Positions 1-10,200 of a stretch of 64,000 nt of DNA are shown here, piece by piece. Location: contig NZ_OZ061318.1 of the NCBI RefSeq assembly GCF_964063345.1, positions 1,798,001 through 1,862,000 of the forward strand, written 5' to 3'. The notes under the pieces are model-generated. The model saw only the letters and a program-made list of their open reading frames with translations, had not been told where the DNA came from and ran no database searches. This DNA is from Pseudomonas lini (GTDB lineage: Bacteria > Pseudomonadota > Gammaproteobacteria > Pseudomonadales > Pseudomonadaceae). The number at the start of each line of letters is the position of its first letter. Position 1 is the stretch's first letter. A program made the position numbers and the translations under genes.

Positions 1-408
1 TTGCTGTGGCGCTACTTTCCACAAGCCTTGGTGGCCCTGATCGCCTTGATCGTTTTCGGGTTCTGGCATGTTGGCGTGCGCAACGGCCCGTTGCTGGAGC
101 CGGCCACGAGAGCCCGCCGCCAGCTTCAGGATCACCTGCGTGCCAGCGCCGGTTTCATGCTCCGTCACAACGGTCAGCACAGCCTGTTGCAAGCCTTGCA
201 ACAAGACATCCTGCGGCGTGTCCGTCACCGTCATCCCGGTTTTGAACAACTCGGCGTTGCCGAACAATGGCTGGTGCTCGCACGCCTGACTGGCCAACCC
301 ACACGCGCCATCAGCCAGGCCATGAGCCCGCGACCGAAGCAGCGGCTGCCCAGCGCTGAATTCAGCCGTCAGGTCGCCCACCTGCAAACCTTGAGGAACG
401 CCTTATGA
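1..408 (+). CDS. DUF4350 domain protein, C-terminal part (gene starts upstream)
   Basis: Only the last 135 codons are in the window. The visible part opens with a hydrophobic membrane segment (about residues 8-23) and continues as a basic, helical soluble tail. This is how DUF4350 proteins end next to moxR/DUF58 genes. Its stop codon overlaps the moxR start by 4 bases (ATGA), so the two genes are translationally coupled. Function is unknown; by context it is an accessory membrane protein of a MoxR AAA+ system. The family call rests mainly on gene order. Confidence 0.6.
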   Translation: MLWRYFPQALVALIALIVFGFWHVGVRNGPLLEPATRARRQLQDHLRASAGFMLRHNGQHSLLQALQQDILRRVRHRHPGFEQLGVAEQWLVLARLTGQPTRAISQAMSPRPKQRLPSAEFSRQVAHLQTLRNAL

Positions 409-1406
409 GTGAACAGATCGAGCCCGGCACACAGACCCACGTGGCCCAGCAACGCCAGCGCGCCAGTCAGTTGGCTCAAGCGGTCAGGACGGAATTGCAA
501 AAAGCCGTGATCGGCCAGAATACGGTGATTGACGATGTGCTTACCGCCCTGATCGCCGGCGGCCATGTGCTGCTCGAAGGTGTTCCTGGCTTGGGCAAAA
601 CTTTGCTGGTGCGAGCCTTGGCGCGTTGTTTCGGCGGTGAATTCGCGCGCATCCAGTTCACCCCGGACCTGATGCCCAGCGACGTCACCGGGCACGCGGT
701 GTACGACTTGCAAACCGAGCAATTCAAACTGCGCAAAGGTCCGCTGTTTACCAATCTGCTGCTGGCCGACGAGATCAACCGCGCCCCGGCCAAGACTCAG
801 GCGGCATTGCTCGAAGCCATGCAGGAACGCCAGGTCACTCTCGAAGGCCGCGCCCTGCCCATCGCGCAACCGTTCATGGTGCTCGCCACGCAAAACCCCA
901 TCGAACAGGAAGGCACTTACCCGCTGCCGGAGGCCGAACTCGACCGCTTCATGCTCAAGGTGCGCATGGACTACCCCGATGCCGAGCAGGAATTGAACAT
1001 GGTGCGCCAGGTCAGCCGCTCGACCCGGGCCGACATGCTCGATGTGCAACCGTTGCGCACCGTGTTACAAGCCAAGGACGTACTGGCCTTGCAGCGCATT
1101 GCCAGCGATCTGCCGCTGGACGATCAAGTGCTTGATTACGCCATACGTCTGGCCCGCACCACCCGCACCTGGCCCGGCTTGATCCTCGGCGCCGGCCCTC
1201 GGGCGTCCATCGCACTGGTGCGCTGCGCCCGGGCCCGTGCCTTGCTGCGCGGCGGCGAGTTCGTGATGCCGGATGACATCAAAGGCTGCGCCCTGGCGGT
1301 GTTGCGTCATCGCGTGCGGATCGCGCCGGAGCTGGACATCGAAGGGCTGGATGTCGATCAGGTGCTCAAGCAATTGCTCGATCAAGTACCGGCACCGCGC
1401 CTGTGA
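405..1406 (+). CDS. MoxR family AAA+ ATPase
   Basis: A 333-aa protein with Walker A GVPGLGKT (residues 59-66), Walker B LLLADEI (about 118-124) and the family segment PIEQEGTYPLPEAELDRF. MoxR ATPases act as chaperones that mature or activate partner proteins, often with DUF58 and von Willebrand-type proteins. It overlaps the upstream DUF4350 gene by 4 bp and is followed by a DUF58 gene, the usual operon. The intergenic gap to DUF58 is widened here by a REPIN. The actual client is not known. Confidence 0.92.
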   Translation: MSEQIEPGTQTHVAQQRQRASQLAQAVRTELQKAVIGQNTVIDDVLTALIAGGHVLLEGVPGLGKTLLVRALARCFGGEFARIQFTPDLMPSDVTGHAVYDLQTEQFKLRKGPLFTNLLLADEINRAPAKTQAALLEAMQERQVTLEGRALPIAQPFMVLATQNPIEQEGTYPLPEAELDRFMLKVRMDYPDAEQELNMVRQVSRSTRADMLDVQPLRTVLQAKDVLALQRIASDLPLDDQVLDYAIRLARTTRTWPGLILGAGPRASIALVRCARARALLRGGEFVMPDDIKGCALAVLRHRVRIAPELDIEGLDVDQVLKQLLDQVPAPRL

Positions 1407-1428
1407 ACACGGTCATACAGACCACCCC

Positions 1429-1561
1429 TGTGGCGAGGGAGCTTGCTCCCGCTGGGTTGCGAAGCAGCCCCAAGACCAGGCGACGCGCAATGTCAGGCAA
1501 ACCGCAACCACCTGTTTTACGACTGCTGCGCAGTCGAGCGGGAGCAAGCTCCCTCGCCACA
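1429..1561. repeat. REPIN, family A (GTGGCGAGGGAGCTTGCTCC ends)
   Basis: Two inverted copies of tGTGGCGAGGGAGCTTGCTC flank a variable middle with a second short dyad (tgcgaagcag / ctgctgcgca). The same ends recur at 22461, 24762, 52722, 55214 and 60351. It sits between moxR and the DUF58 gene. Non-autonomous repeats of this kind are spread by RAYT transposases in Pseudomonas; no RAYT gene lies in this window. Confidence 0.9.
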
Positions 1562-1593
1562 AAAAGCTCTTTTGCCACAAAAGGTATGCGCCG

Positions 1594-2925
1594 ATGAAAC
1601 CCACGCGCCTATTGCTGATCTGGCTAGCAATGCTGTTGGCCATCGGCATCGTGCTGGGCACTTTGCGGGCACTGGACATCCCGATTCCATCGAGCCTTTT
1701 ATCGATCAACTGGGGATTACTGTTAGCGCTGCTGGCCTTGGCGATATTCGACGCCCTTCGCCTCAAACGCCTGCCCTCACCGCGCCTGCGCCGACACATG
1801 CCCGGCAGCCTGGCGTTGGGTCGGTGGAGTGAAGTGCGGCTGGACGTTGAACATGCGTTCGCTCAACCGCTGAACGTGCAGCTTTTCGACCATGTGCCAC
1901 CGGGACTGAGTTTCGAAAACCTGCCCCTGTCCGTCGAACTGCAACCCGGTCTGCAGAGCCAGATTGGCTATCGGCTGCGCCCGCTCAAACGCGGCCACTT
2001 CAGCTTCGAACACTGCGAAATCAACTTGCCGAGCCCGTTGGGCTTGTGGTCCGACAAACGCCTGCTGAACGTGATCGACAGCACCCGCGTCTACCCTGAC
2101 TTCGCTCGCCTCTACGGCGGCCAGTTGCTGGCGGTGGACAACTGGATCAGCCAGCTCGGCGTGCGCCAGCGGCAACGTCGCGGGTTGGGTCTGGAGTTTC
2201 ATCAACTGCGCGAATTTCGTGAAGGCGACAGCCTGCGCCAGATCGACTGGAAAGCCACCGCCCGTCAACGCACACCCATTGCCCGTGAGTATCAAGACGA
2301 GCGTGACCAGCAGATCATCTTCATGCTCGACTGCGGTCGACGCATGCGCAGCCAGGACGGCGATCTCGCGCATTTCGATCACGCACTCAATGCCTGCCTG
2401 TTGCTCAGCTACATCGCCCTGCGCCAGGGCGATGCGGTCGGCCTGAGTACTTTCGCCAGCGACCGTGCGCACTACCTGGCCCCGGTCAAAGGCACTGGCC
2501 AACTGAACGTATTGCTCAACAGCGTCTACGACCTGGACAGTACCCAACGCCCCGCCGATTACCAGGCGGCCGCCACTCAGTTGCTGGCCCGACAGAAACG
2601 CCGGGCGCTGGTGGTGCTGGTCACCAACCTGCGCGATGAAGACGATGAAGAACTGCTGACCGCCGTGAAACGCCTGAGCAAGCAACATCGGGTATTGGTA
2701 GCGAGTTTGCGCGAAGACTTGCTCGATAATCTGCGGCATGCGCCGGTGCAAACCTTGCCGGAGGCGTTGTCGTATTGCGGGACGGTGGATTATTTGAATG
2801 CCCGGGCGGAGCTCCATGAGCGGTTGGGTGCTCATGGCGTTCCGTTGCTGGAAGCCCGGCCCCAAGAATTGGGGGCCGAGTTGGTGACGCGGTATCTATG
2901 CTGGAAAAGGGCCGGCGTAATTTAA
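1594..2925 (+). CDS. DUF58 domain protein (MoxR partner)
   Basis: A 443-aa protein with two N-terminal membrane segments (about residues 6-23 and 37-55), then the DUF58 signature region FREGDSLRQIDWKATARQ followed by the vWA-like strand IIFMLDCGRRM. The start is the ATG at 1594, preceded by AAGG nine bases upstream; the longer open frame runs through the REPIN and is not coding. DUF58 proteins are membrane-anchored MoxR-associated proteins with a vWA-like fold. The exact role is unknown. Confidence 0.88.
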   Translation: MKPTRLLLIWLAMLLAIGIVLGTLRALDIPIPSSLLSINWGLLLALLALAIFDALRLKRLPSPRLRRHMPGSLALGRWSEVRLDVEHAFAQPLNVQLFDHVPPGLSFENLPLSVELQPGLQSQIGYRLRPLKRGHFSFEHCEINLPSPLGLWSDKRLLNVIDSTRVYPDFARLYGGQLLAVDNWISQLGVRQRQRRGLGLEFHQLREFREGDSLRQIDWKATARQRTPIAREYQDERDQQIIFMLDCGRRMRSQDGDLAHFDHALNACLLLSYIALRQGDAVGLSTFASDRAHYLAPVKGTGQLNVLLNSVYDLDSTQRPADYQAAATQLLARQKRRALVVLVTNLRDEDDEELLTAVKRLSKQHRVLVASLREDLLDNLRHAPVQTLPEALSYCGTVDYLNARAELHERLGAHGVPLLEARPQELGAELVTRYLCWKRAGVI

Positions 2926-2965
2926 CGATCTCTCTCTTCGCAGTCGGCCGTCGAATCATTCATTT

Positions 2966-5900
2966 TTAGATTCGAAACCTTACTTCATATAGGTAGTTAG
3001 TCGCACCTATCAAAATCCCGGGAAAAAGAGTGCCAAAAGTCTGCGAGACATGAATTTTGGCAATGCCGTCAGTCCCTGTAATCGTAGGTTCAAGTACCAA
3101 GTCATCAACACGCCAGAAGACTGTTTTCCCGACAATTGGTGTCATGTGACCATCTGTAATGAATGCCTCGAAAAATCCATTCCCTAGCCTGCCAACGCGC
3201 TTAATTAGCGGTGCATCCAGGCCGACCACTTCAACGCCAATAGATTTCGACTGTGGGTAATCAGCCAGGGAAGCAGTGAGAGGAAAGACACCAATTGCAC
3301 TCGATTTAATGGTTCCTTGGGATTTCCCCGTCAAGTAAGTGATAGTAGAAGGCACCGTTGCCCCCTGGAAAGTCCAATCAATCGTGAGTCCGGGCCAACC
3401 TTTTCCATCATTCGATGCAACCACTAATACCTCAGCGTAAATAAAACGATCTAAATGAACTACATAATTTGCGTCTAATTTTTCAATTACCGGCACAACA
3501 TCTTCCACCGTAAACACCACCAACGCAGCATCCCAGCCTCCCAGGCCGCCACGCACCGCAGCCGTTAACACCTTTTCACCTGGTGTCTCAAACCTGATAG
3601 CAACCGTCGCCCGCCCCTCTACATCAGTCAGAGCCGGCGTGAGCCAAACACTATCGAACTCCCACATAACCTCAACATTATTGAGCGGCAGACCACTGAT
3701 ACTCGACACAATGGTGGCCTGAGCTTCGAACATGTCTCCCGGATAAGTACCTGGACGGATAATGATAAATTGGCTGATTTCACGTGGATCATTTACCTCG
3801 AACGGCAACGAAATCATCTGCGCGTAGATTCCATCCCCCACTGTTGCCGTCAGCTCAGCCGTACCTGGCGTAGTTGGAACAAAACGCACTTTCGCCACCC
3901 CATAGAAATCCGTCACCGAGGTCACAAACCCTAGGTCCGGATTGCGCCAGGTCACCGCCCACCCCACCATCGGCCTGCCACTGGTGACCGACACTACGGT
4001 GACTTGCCCAAAAAATTCCTGCCCCCAATCCAGCGTCTGATCCACGCGGCTGTTTCCGGCGATTTTCACCACCTGCGCGCCTTCACCCAACGACATCGCA
4101 TTCGCCGGCGAAAGACTCGCCAGTCGCTCTGACGACAACCTCAACGCAAAACTCGCGTCCTTCAGATCGCCCACCTTGAACGCGTACTGCAAGTTCACCA
4201 CGTCGTAAAACGTGCGTGACACCCCCAAGGCCTCCGGCACAAACCTGATACCCAGTTCGCCAGGCCCGGTCCCCGTCATGCCGAGCGTCAATTCACGATC
4301 AAACAACGGGCTGTTCTCGACAGCGAACAGCTCAAGCATGTGTTTGCCCTTGCGACGCGGAAAGTAGGTCTTTTCGCCCCAGGCGTGAGCCGGTCCGCCG
4401 TCAAACTTGACCAACAGCCCGGTCCACGGATCGCTCGCCAGTGTCGTAAAGTCCATGGAGCGCTTGTCTTCAAAACCGTCGTACGGACTGAACAGCGACG
4501 CCTGAACCTGATGTGTTCCAGCGCTTGTCGAAGCAAAATCCAAACCGCACCAGCCATCAGCGTCGGCTGGCAACTCTCTTGGCCCCTGCGGCGTCGTCCA
4601 CGTCACGAGTGCCTTATCCACAGCCTGCCCGGTGAAGTGAGAGAACACCTGAACCCACGACCATGCAGGCTCCTGCCCCATCACAGGGTCCACCGGCGAT
4701 TCACGCCACGCCTCGATCCTGATTTTGTTGTGCGCCAGCAGCATCGGCTTGGCGCTGGCAACGAAGTTCAACTGAGGCAGTGCCAGGGCCAGCGCAAAAT
4801 CGCCCGGTGTCTGACTGGCGGTGAAGTCCAGCGTCCAGGTCGCGCCCCCATCGCTCAGGTTTTGCGGGAGGTTCAGGGGCGGTTGAACGGTTGCGCCCAA
4901 CTGATCGGCCGGCGTCCCCGACCATGCCAGCGATGACTCCAACCCCACCAACGGGCTCAGTGCATGGGTCAACACGTTAAAGCGGTGAAGGGCCCCCAGA
5001 CACGGATAGAACGCCTGACTGTCCAGCGCCGCCTGTATCTGATCCAGCATCAGGCTCACTTCTTCCATCAGGTCCACGGACATCAAGCGCCCGGACAGCT
5101 CCCGAACGGTTGAAACGCCTTCAAGGCGAAGCTCCAGCTCAAACAGACTGCTGACGCTGCCATTCGCTTGTGAGACCAGTTTCCATTGCACACCGGCTGC
5201 CACGAGAGGCTTGAGCACACCAAGATCGCCGGGCACCAGTCCGATATCCGGTGCGGCGCCTCGCCAATGCACACTGATGTTTTTGCCAACCCACGCACTG
5301 CCGGAAGCCGGCACAACCTTCAAGGTATGTGTCTGTCCACGCCGGCAGACCACGCCGAGGGTATTGCGCTCGACTTCCACGTCATCCAGCAGGAACTTGA
5401 CTTCAGTCTTCCAGGGGCTGGTCGCAATTGCCTTCACATCGAAAGGCTGTTCAACAGCAACGGCCTCCGCATGGGCCTTGATGCTGGCCTTGACAACCTG
5501 ATCCCCGGCGACTTTCGGCGCATACAGCACGCTGGCCCAGCCACCGGCACCGGATCGGGTCGAAATCGTGCCATCAGGGGTTATCCAGTCGACCCACGCA
5601 TTGTTCACCGGATCACCGTCGCCACTGACCATCACATGCACCACCTGCACCCGCAACAGCACGCTTTCGTTTTCATCCAGCACCGGATACTTGTTGGCCT
5701 CGCGCACCTCACCGACCTTGACCAGATTGCGCGCCAGCGACATGCGTTTTTTCGGTGACGGCGACAACAGCTTCGAGCAGGCCAGCGCCAGATCAAACTG
5801 ACCGTCAAGACGATCCTCGCTCCTCAGGGTCCAGACCATGTCGACACCGATGACCGGCACCGAATCTCCAAGCGCCGGGCTGACAACAACCCCCAGTTGC

Positions 5901-7258
5901 TCATGGGAATCGCCGCTCCAGCGCAACGACAGTTCCGTGCCCAACAACGGACTGTTTGCAGGCAGTTTCAACGTCAGGGGATAATCCGAGCCCCGGTTGG
6001 GATAGCCGGTTTTTTCCTCCCAGCGCTTCTCATCGCCCTCGACGACCGCCAATACGTCCTTCCACGGATCCGTCGCCAATACCCGAACGTCCAACGCCTG
6101 AGTGACCACGCCAACGGTGTAATAGGGGCTATCGACAGAGGCCTGAATGACAACGTTACCCGCTGCCACCGGCTCAAAATCGAAGTAAGCCCAGCCTCGG
6201 TCGTTCGTGACACCAGCGCCTTTCACCCCTTGGCCTGCAATTGTCCAGGTCACCGTTCGCCCGGCGAGGGGCTGGCCGGTGTAATACGACGCCACTTGAA
6301 CCCCCAGACACACACCCTGCCCGTATTCAAGCACCGGGTAATACGCCGCCTCGTGCACGTCGCTGAACACCAGCCGATGATGCCCCAGCGACGCTGTCAC
6401 CGGATAAGGCTCGGCGGTGTATTGGTTAAGCAGGTTCATCAAGAAGAGGTAGGGCTCCTCATCACCGATCCACGGGCAATCGAGCTGCCATAGATCCTCA
6501 AGCGGATGATCCTCGCCCCAGGCAGGCGTCGCGACAATCGCACCCTGCGGGTTGTCGTCGCTGGTCAACGCAGCTTGGGTGCCTAGCCAGGCGTTGTCCG
6601 GCGCGAGCATGAATTTCAGCCGGTGAGCTCCACTCACGGAACTCGCGGTGGCTCCCAGGCACAGGTACAAAGGCTTGGACGGCGGCACCAGTTCCTCGTC
6701 AAGCATCAGCGTTTGCATCACCGCTGGCTCCAGATGCAATTGAAGATTGATACGAGTGATGCAGATGCCCGAGATGAGGTCATTGGGGGCATTGGCCGGG
6801 CTGGACACGTCGACTGTGAGCATGTCCCCCGCACTGAATGGTAGCGCCAGTTCGACTTCGTACTTGATCGGCTTGAACTCCAGCGGCTGACCGCTCCTCA
6901 GCCGCGCCTGATCCTCCTCCACATCCCGTGATGCCCCCGGCGGCAACAGGATTTCCAATGTCTCTTGCTGCCCATCGATGCTGATCTTCAGCATGCCCGC
7001 TTCGGTATGCCGCGTCTCACACCAGAAACTGAGGACATAGCGCGCTTGCTCAATGGGATCCTTTGGGACCTCCAACGACTGACTGACCGAAGACTTGTTT
7101 CCAGACTTCAAAAACAGAATCAGTTCACCTTCATGGAATTCACTCACTCTACTCAACCAGCCTGGATTTATCGGACCTTTCGTCCAATCGGAAAACCCCT
7201 GCTTGAAATCGCCATTGCGCACCAGACTTTCACTGGCCAGGATGATCGGTTCATTCAT
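2966..7258 (-). CDS. Tc-locus accessory protein: carbohydrate-binding-like N-terminus plus Ig-like repeats
   Basis: This 1430-aa protein is the last gene of the TcA cluster; its start overlaps the stop of the C-terminal TcA gene by 8 bases. Residues 1-175 (start MNEPIILASESLVRNGDF, with GDFxxGFSDW) look like a jelly-roll carbohydrate-binding module. The rest alternates Ig/invasin-like modules (GQPLAGRTVTWTI...GWAYFDF near 325-360; AWVDWITPDG near 555; ALVTWTTPQG near 883; AVTWRNPDLG near 1101; further modules to the end) with a second module type that begins ATDPWK/ATSPWK/ASDPWT at about 396, 613 and 942. No signal peptide is seen. The last ~800 bases are more AT-rich than the rest. Inference: an adhesion or receptor-binding component working with the toxin. 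No enzymatic motif was recognised. Confidence 0.7.
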   Translation of the reverse strand: MNEPIILASESLVRNGDFKQGFSDWTKGPINPGWLSRVSEFHEGELILFLKSGNKSSVSQSLEVPKDPIEQARYVLSFWCETRHTEAGMLKISIDGQQETLEILLPPGASRDVEEDQARLRSGQPLEFKPIKYEVELALPFSAGDMLTVDVSSPANAPNDLISGICITRINLQLHLEPAVMQTLMLDEELVPPSKPLYLCLGATASSVSGAHRLKFMLAPDNAWLGTQAALTSDDNPQGAIVATPAWGEDHPLEDLWQLDCPWIGDEEPYLFLMNLLNQYTAEPYPVTASLGHHRLVFSDVHEAAYYPVLEYGQGVCLGVQVASYYTGQPLAGRTVTWTIAGQGVKGAGVTNDRGWAYFDFEPVAAGNVVIQASVDSPYYTVGVVTQALDVRVLATDPWKDVLAVVEGDEKRWEEKTGYPNRGSDYPLTLKLPANSPLLGTELSLRWSGDSHEQLGVVVSPALGDSVPVIGVDMVWTLRSEDRLDGQFDLALACSKLLSPSPKKRMSLARNLVKVGEVREANKYPVLDENESVLLRVQVVHVMVSGDGDPVNNAWVDWITPDGTISTRSGAGGWASVLYAPKVAGDQVVKASIKAHAEAVAVEQPFDVKAIATSPWKTEVKFLLDDVEVERNTLGVVCRRGQTHTLKVVPASGSAWVGKNISVHWRGAAPDIGLVPGDLGVLKPLVAAGVQWKLVSQANGSVSSLFELELRLEGVSTVRELSGRLMSVDLMEEVSLMLDQIQAALDSQAFYPCLGALHRFNVLTHALSPLVGLESSLAWSGTPADQLGATVQPPLNLPQNLSDGGATWTLDFTASQTPGDFALALALPQLNFVASAKPMLLAHNKIRIEAWRESPVDPVMGQEPAWSWVQVFSHFTGQAVDKALVTWTTPQGPRELPADADGWCGLDFASTSAGTHQVQASLFSPYDGFEDKRSMDFTTLASDPWTGLLVKFDGGPAHAWGEKTYFPRRKGKHMLELFAVENSPLFDRELTLGMTGTGPGELGIRFVPEALGVSRTFYDVVNLQYAFKVGDLKDASFALRLSSERLASLSPANAMSLGEGAQVVKIAGNSRVDQTLDWGQEFFGQVTVVSVTSGRPMVGWAVTWRNPDLGFVTSVTDFYGVAKVRFVPTTPGTAELTATVGDGIYAQMISLPFEVNDPREISQFIIIRPGTYPGDMFEAQATIVSSISGLPLNNVEVMWEFDSVWLTPALTDVEGRATVAIRFETPGEKVLTAAVRGGLGGWDAALVVFTVEDVVPVIEKLDANYVVHLDRFIYAEVLVVASNDGKGWPGLTIDWTFQGATVPSTITYLTGKSQGTIKSSAIGVFPLTASLADYPQSKSIGVEVVGLDAPLIKRVGRLGNGFFEAFITDGHMTPIVGKTVFWRVDDLVLEPTITGTDGIAKIHVSQTFGTLFPGILIGATNYLYEVRFRI

Positions 7259-10200
7259 GACGGACGGCTCCTTCGACGGTTGGGTTTTTCTCCGCGTTTT
7301 CGGCTTGGGTCACCAGGTCTTCGACGGTTCGCGCGAAGGTCGGCTTGCCAGCTTTGGCCGTGAAACGGATCCGCAGAATGACATCCGTCAACGAGAGCAG
7401 CATGGCGTGCTGCGACTCTTTTGTCGGCCGTGGAAAACTCAACGTCCAGCGCGACACTGCCCCGGTGTTTTCGAAGGGGTTGAGCAACCCTTCATCAGGT
7501 TTCATGGCCGTCATGCCGTTATCGGCAATCCCTGTCGACAAGACAATTTGTTGACCGCTGCGCAGGTTGACCTGCACGTCGGCGGGGCCTGTGGCATTGT
7601 CCGAGTTGTGCAAATACCTCACAGACTGACTCGATGCCTGGGTCGCGATCATGCTGCTGATCTGCAACAAGCTTGCTCGTGCATTTTCGTAATAGCTGGT
7701 CAGCACCGGCAGATCGACCTCGATCGAGCTGATTTGTCGGCAGTAATGCCCCGGATGATCGCGATCGAACAGCAGCTGGGTAAGTTTGAATTCCAGTGTC
7801 CCCTGGTCCTGCAACTGCTGCAGCGCAGACGTCCAATTGTCGATCCCCACTTGCGGTTCGACCTTGTCGTCAAACAGTTGCCGCAAGGATACGGTTTTGA
7901 CCAATTCCAGCCGACGCTCATGGCGTTGCAGGTATTCACGCTCCATGCGCAACAAATGTCCGCGCAGGTGTTCGCCTGCGGTCAAGCCGTGACGGTTATC
8001 CAGCCAGACCTGGGGCAAGGGGAGATTCGCGTCGTAATCACCGGTTTCCGCGTTCAACGAGGCCTGGGCATTGAGGCACAAACTGACGACCGCATCGTAC
8101 GCCTGATAGTGCAGAGCCTTGAACTGGCCCAGCAACCAGCCGAACAGTTCGGCATTGGTCGCACGCTTCTTGAGGAAGTTGTAAACCGTCAGCGCCTGAC
8201 TGTTGGCCGTGAGGGTCTGCTGCAGACTGGTTTTGGCCGCCTCGACGGCATGCTTCTGGGCCGCGATCTGTTCATCGATCGCCCGGATCTCCGCTGCCGC
8301 TTGATTGCGCTGCAGCGCCCATTCGTTACGGCGCCGGCGGTAAGCTTCGGTGATGGCTTGCTTGTCCGCATCCAGTTGCTTGACCGCCGAGGCGATGTCC
8401 AATCCGAAGCACACTGCATTGATGAGTTCGTCGGGGCGAAATCCACCATTGGCCAAACCGAACACATTGGGCAGAGCTGCCAGCGCCCCGGCTGCCGGCT
8501 TGATGCTTGAGGACACCAGTGACAGTTTTTTTGACTCCTGCAGACTTTCCATGACCTCGTATTCAACTGCCGACACATTTTCGTCATAGAGTGCCCCGTA
8601 GGACTCGGCCCGTTCCGCCGCCACGGCCCGGCTTTGCTCCAGCGCGACCACATTCGCCTTTAACTGGTCGATGGCATATTCCTGCACGGTCTGGGCATAG
8701 GTGCCCAGTTTCACCAGATGGTCTTGCTGCATTTCTTCCTGCTCGATCCGATCCCGCTGCTCAAGCAAGCGCAGCACCTGGGTGCCGTATTCCTGCAGGG
8801 TTTGCACCGCACGCAACGCCGCCTCGAACGTCACGCGCCAACGGAAAGCACCGACCACCAGCCGCCCGCCCATGGGTCTCGGCGCGCCAACGCCCCCGGC
8901 CGCCAGGTCTCGCAACAATTGATTGGGATCGGTGGGAGGGCTGAAAAGCGGGATCTCCATCGTCATGCCATCAAGTGTGAGGTGATTGCGCAGGTTATGC
9001 AGGCGTTGGCCGGGCAAGTCGTACAGCGCAAGCAACTGGTCATTGATCGGGAGTTTGAAAGGATTGTTCGCCAGCAACCCGAGCTCGGGCGGTTCGTCGG
9101 CGCCGGCAGGAAAGTCCGCCAGGTTGAACACGAGGGCTTGTTCAAACTGCTCAAGCGCCGGCCGCGACAGGCTCTTGCCCAAAAGGCCATCCACTGTGTC
9201 GGTTTCCCAACGGTTCACTGTCCGCACGGTGGGGGCCTTACCCATGAAGAACTCGGCCTGGACGTAACACAACTTGGCCGCCACCAGGCTGTCACGGGTG
9301 AGCTGGCGGTAATACCAGTCGCCCCAGGCGACCAGGTTCTTGACGTATTCAGTAAACACCAGGATCTGGAAATGGTAGGGCGCGGAATAGCCGATGGCGT
9401 CCGGATCGGTCGGTGCGCGGGTTTCAAAGCCTACATTGCCTTTGACGACGTCCAATGGCCGGCAGCGCCAGTAACGCGGTTTGGGATCTACCGGTTTTGT
9501 AATGTCCGCCGGTGCTTGTGGATCAAACAGGTAATGCAGCCATTTTTGCGCCTCCAGAAAACGGTCCTCTGTGCGCAGACGCGTCGAGACCAGATGCGGC
9601 AAATGAAAAAACAGCTCCCAGAAAAACAAGCCATTGGCGCCGTTGAATGCACCGTTCGGCTCGCTGATCATTGCAGAACCGGGGGGCGGTTCCGATAGAA
9701 ACTGGGTGTCCCAATCCAGTACGGCATCCACGGAAATATTGGAGCGTTGCACCAGTTCGGGACCGAACAGCGAATTCAGACGGGTGAATCTAAGCGTCCA
9801 GCTTGGCTGGTTGAAAGCAATAAACTGCGCCGCATTGGAAGTGTTTTTGAGCAATGCCGCCGGGTTGAAGTCCGTTACGTTGGCAATCGTCAATGCAAAT
9901 TCTTTGAGTCCATATCCATCCGTGGTAGTGCCAAAAGTAAAGATCGGCGTCCCCCACGTACCTTTCGTCCGTTTGAAGACTTGCCATTCGGTGCCCCTGC
10001 CACCGGCAAGTGGCAGGGAGGTTTTGATCGGTCCCGGGTCGCCGTCGGCAGGGCTTTTCAACGCCAATTCCAATTCAACGTTACTGGTACTGGTATTACC
10101 CGTGGGTCTCAAAAGTCCCTGGACAATCAGCACGTCGTCGTTATCGACGCGAAACGCCACGGCCTGCACATCCAGGTAAGGCTCCAGGGTCCCCTGTGTG

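Noticed and set aside
1403..1597. Small open frame with repeated AGASSLATK-type peptides between moxR and DUF58
   Set aside because: It is translated REPIN sequence; the same peptide appears wherever family A repeats occur.
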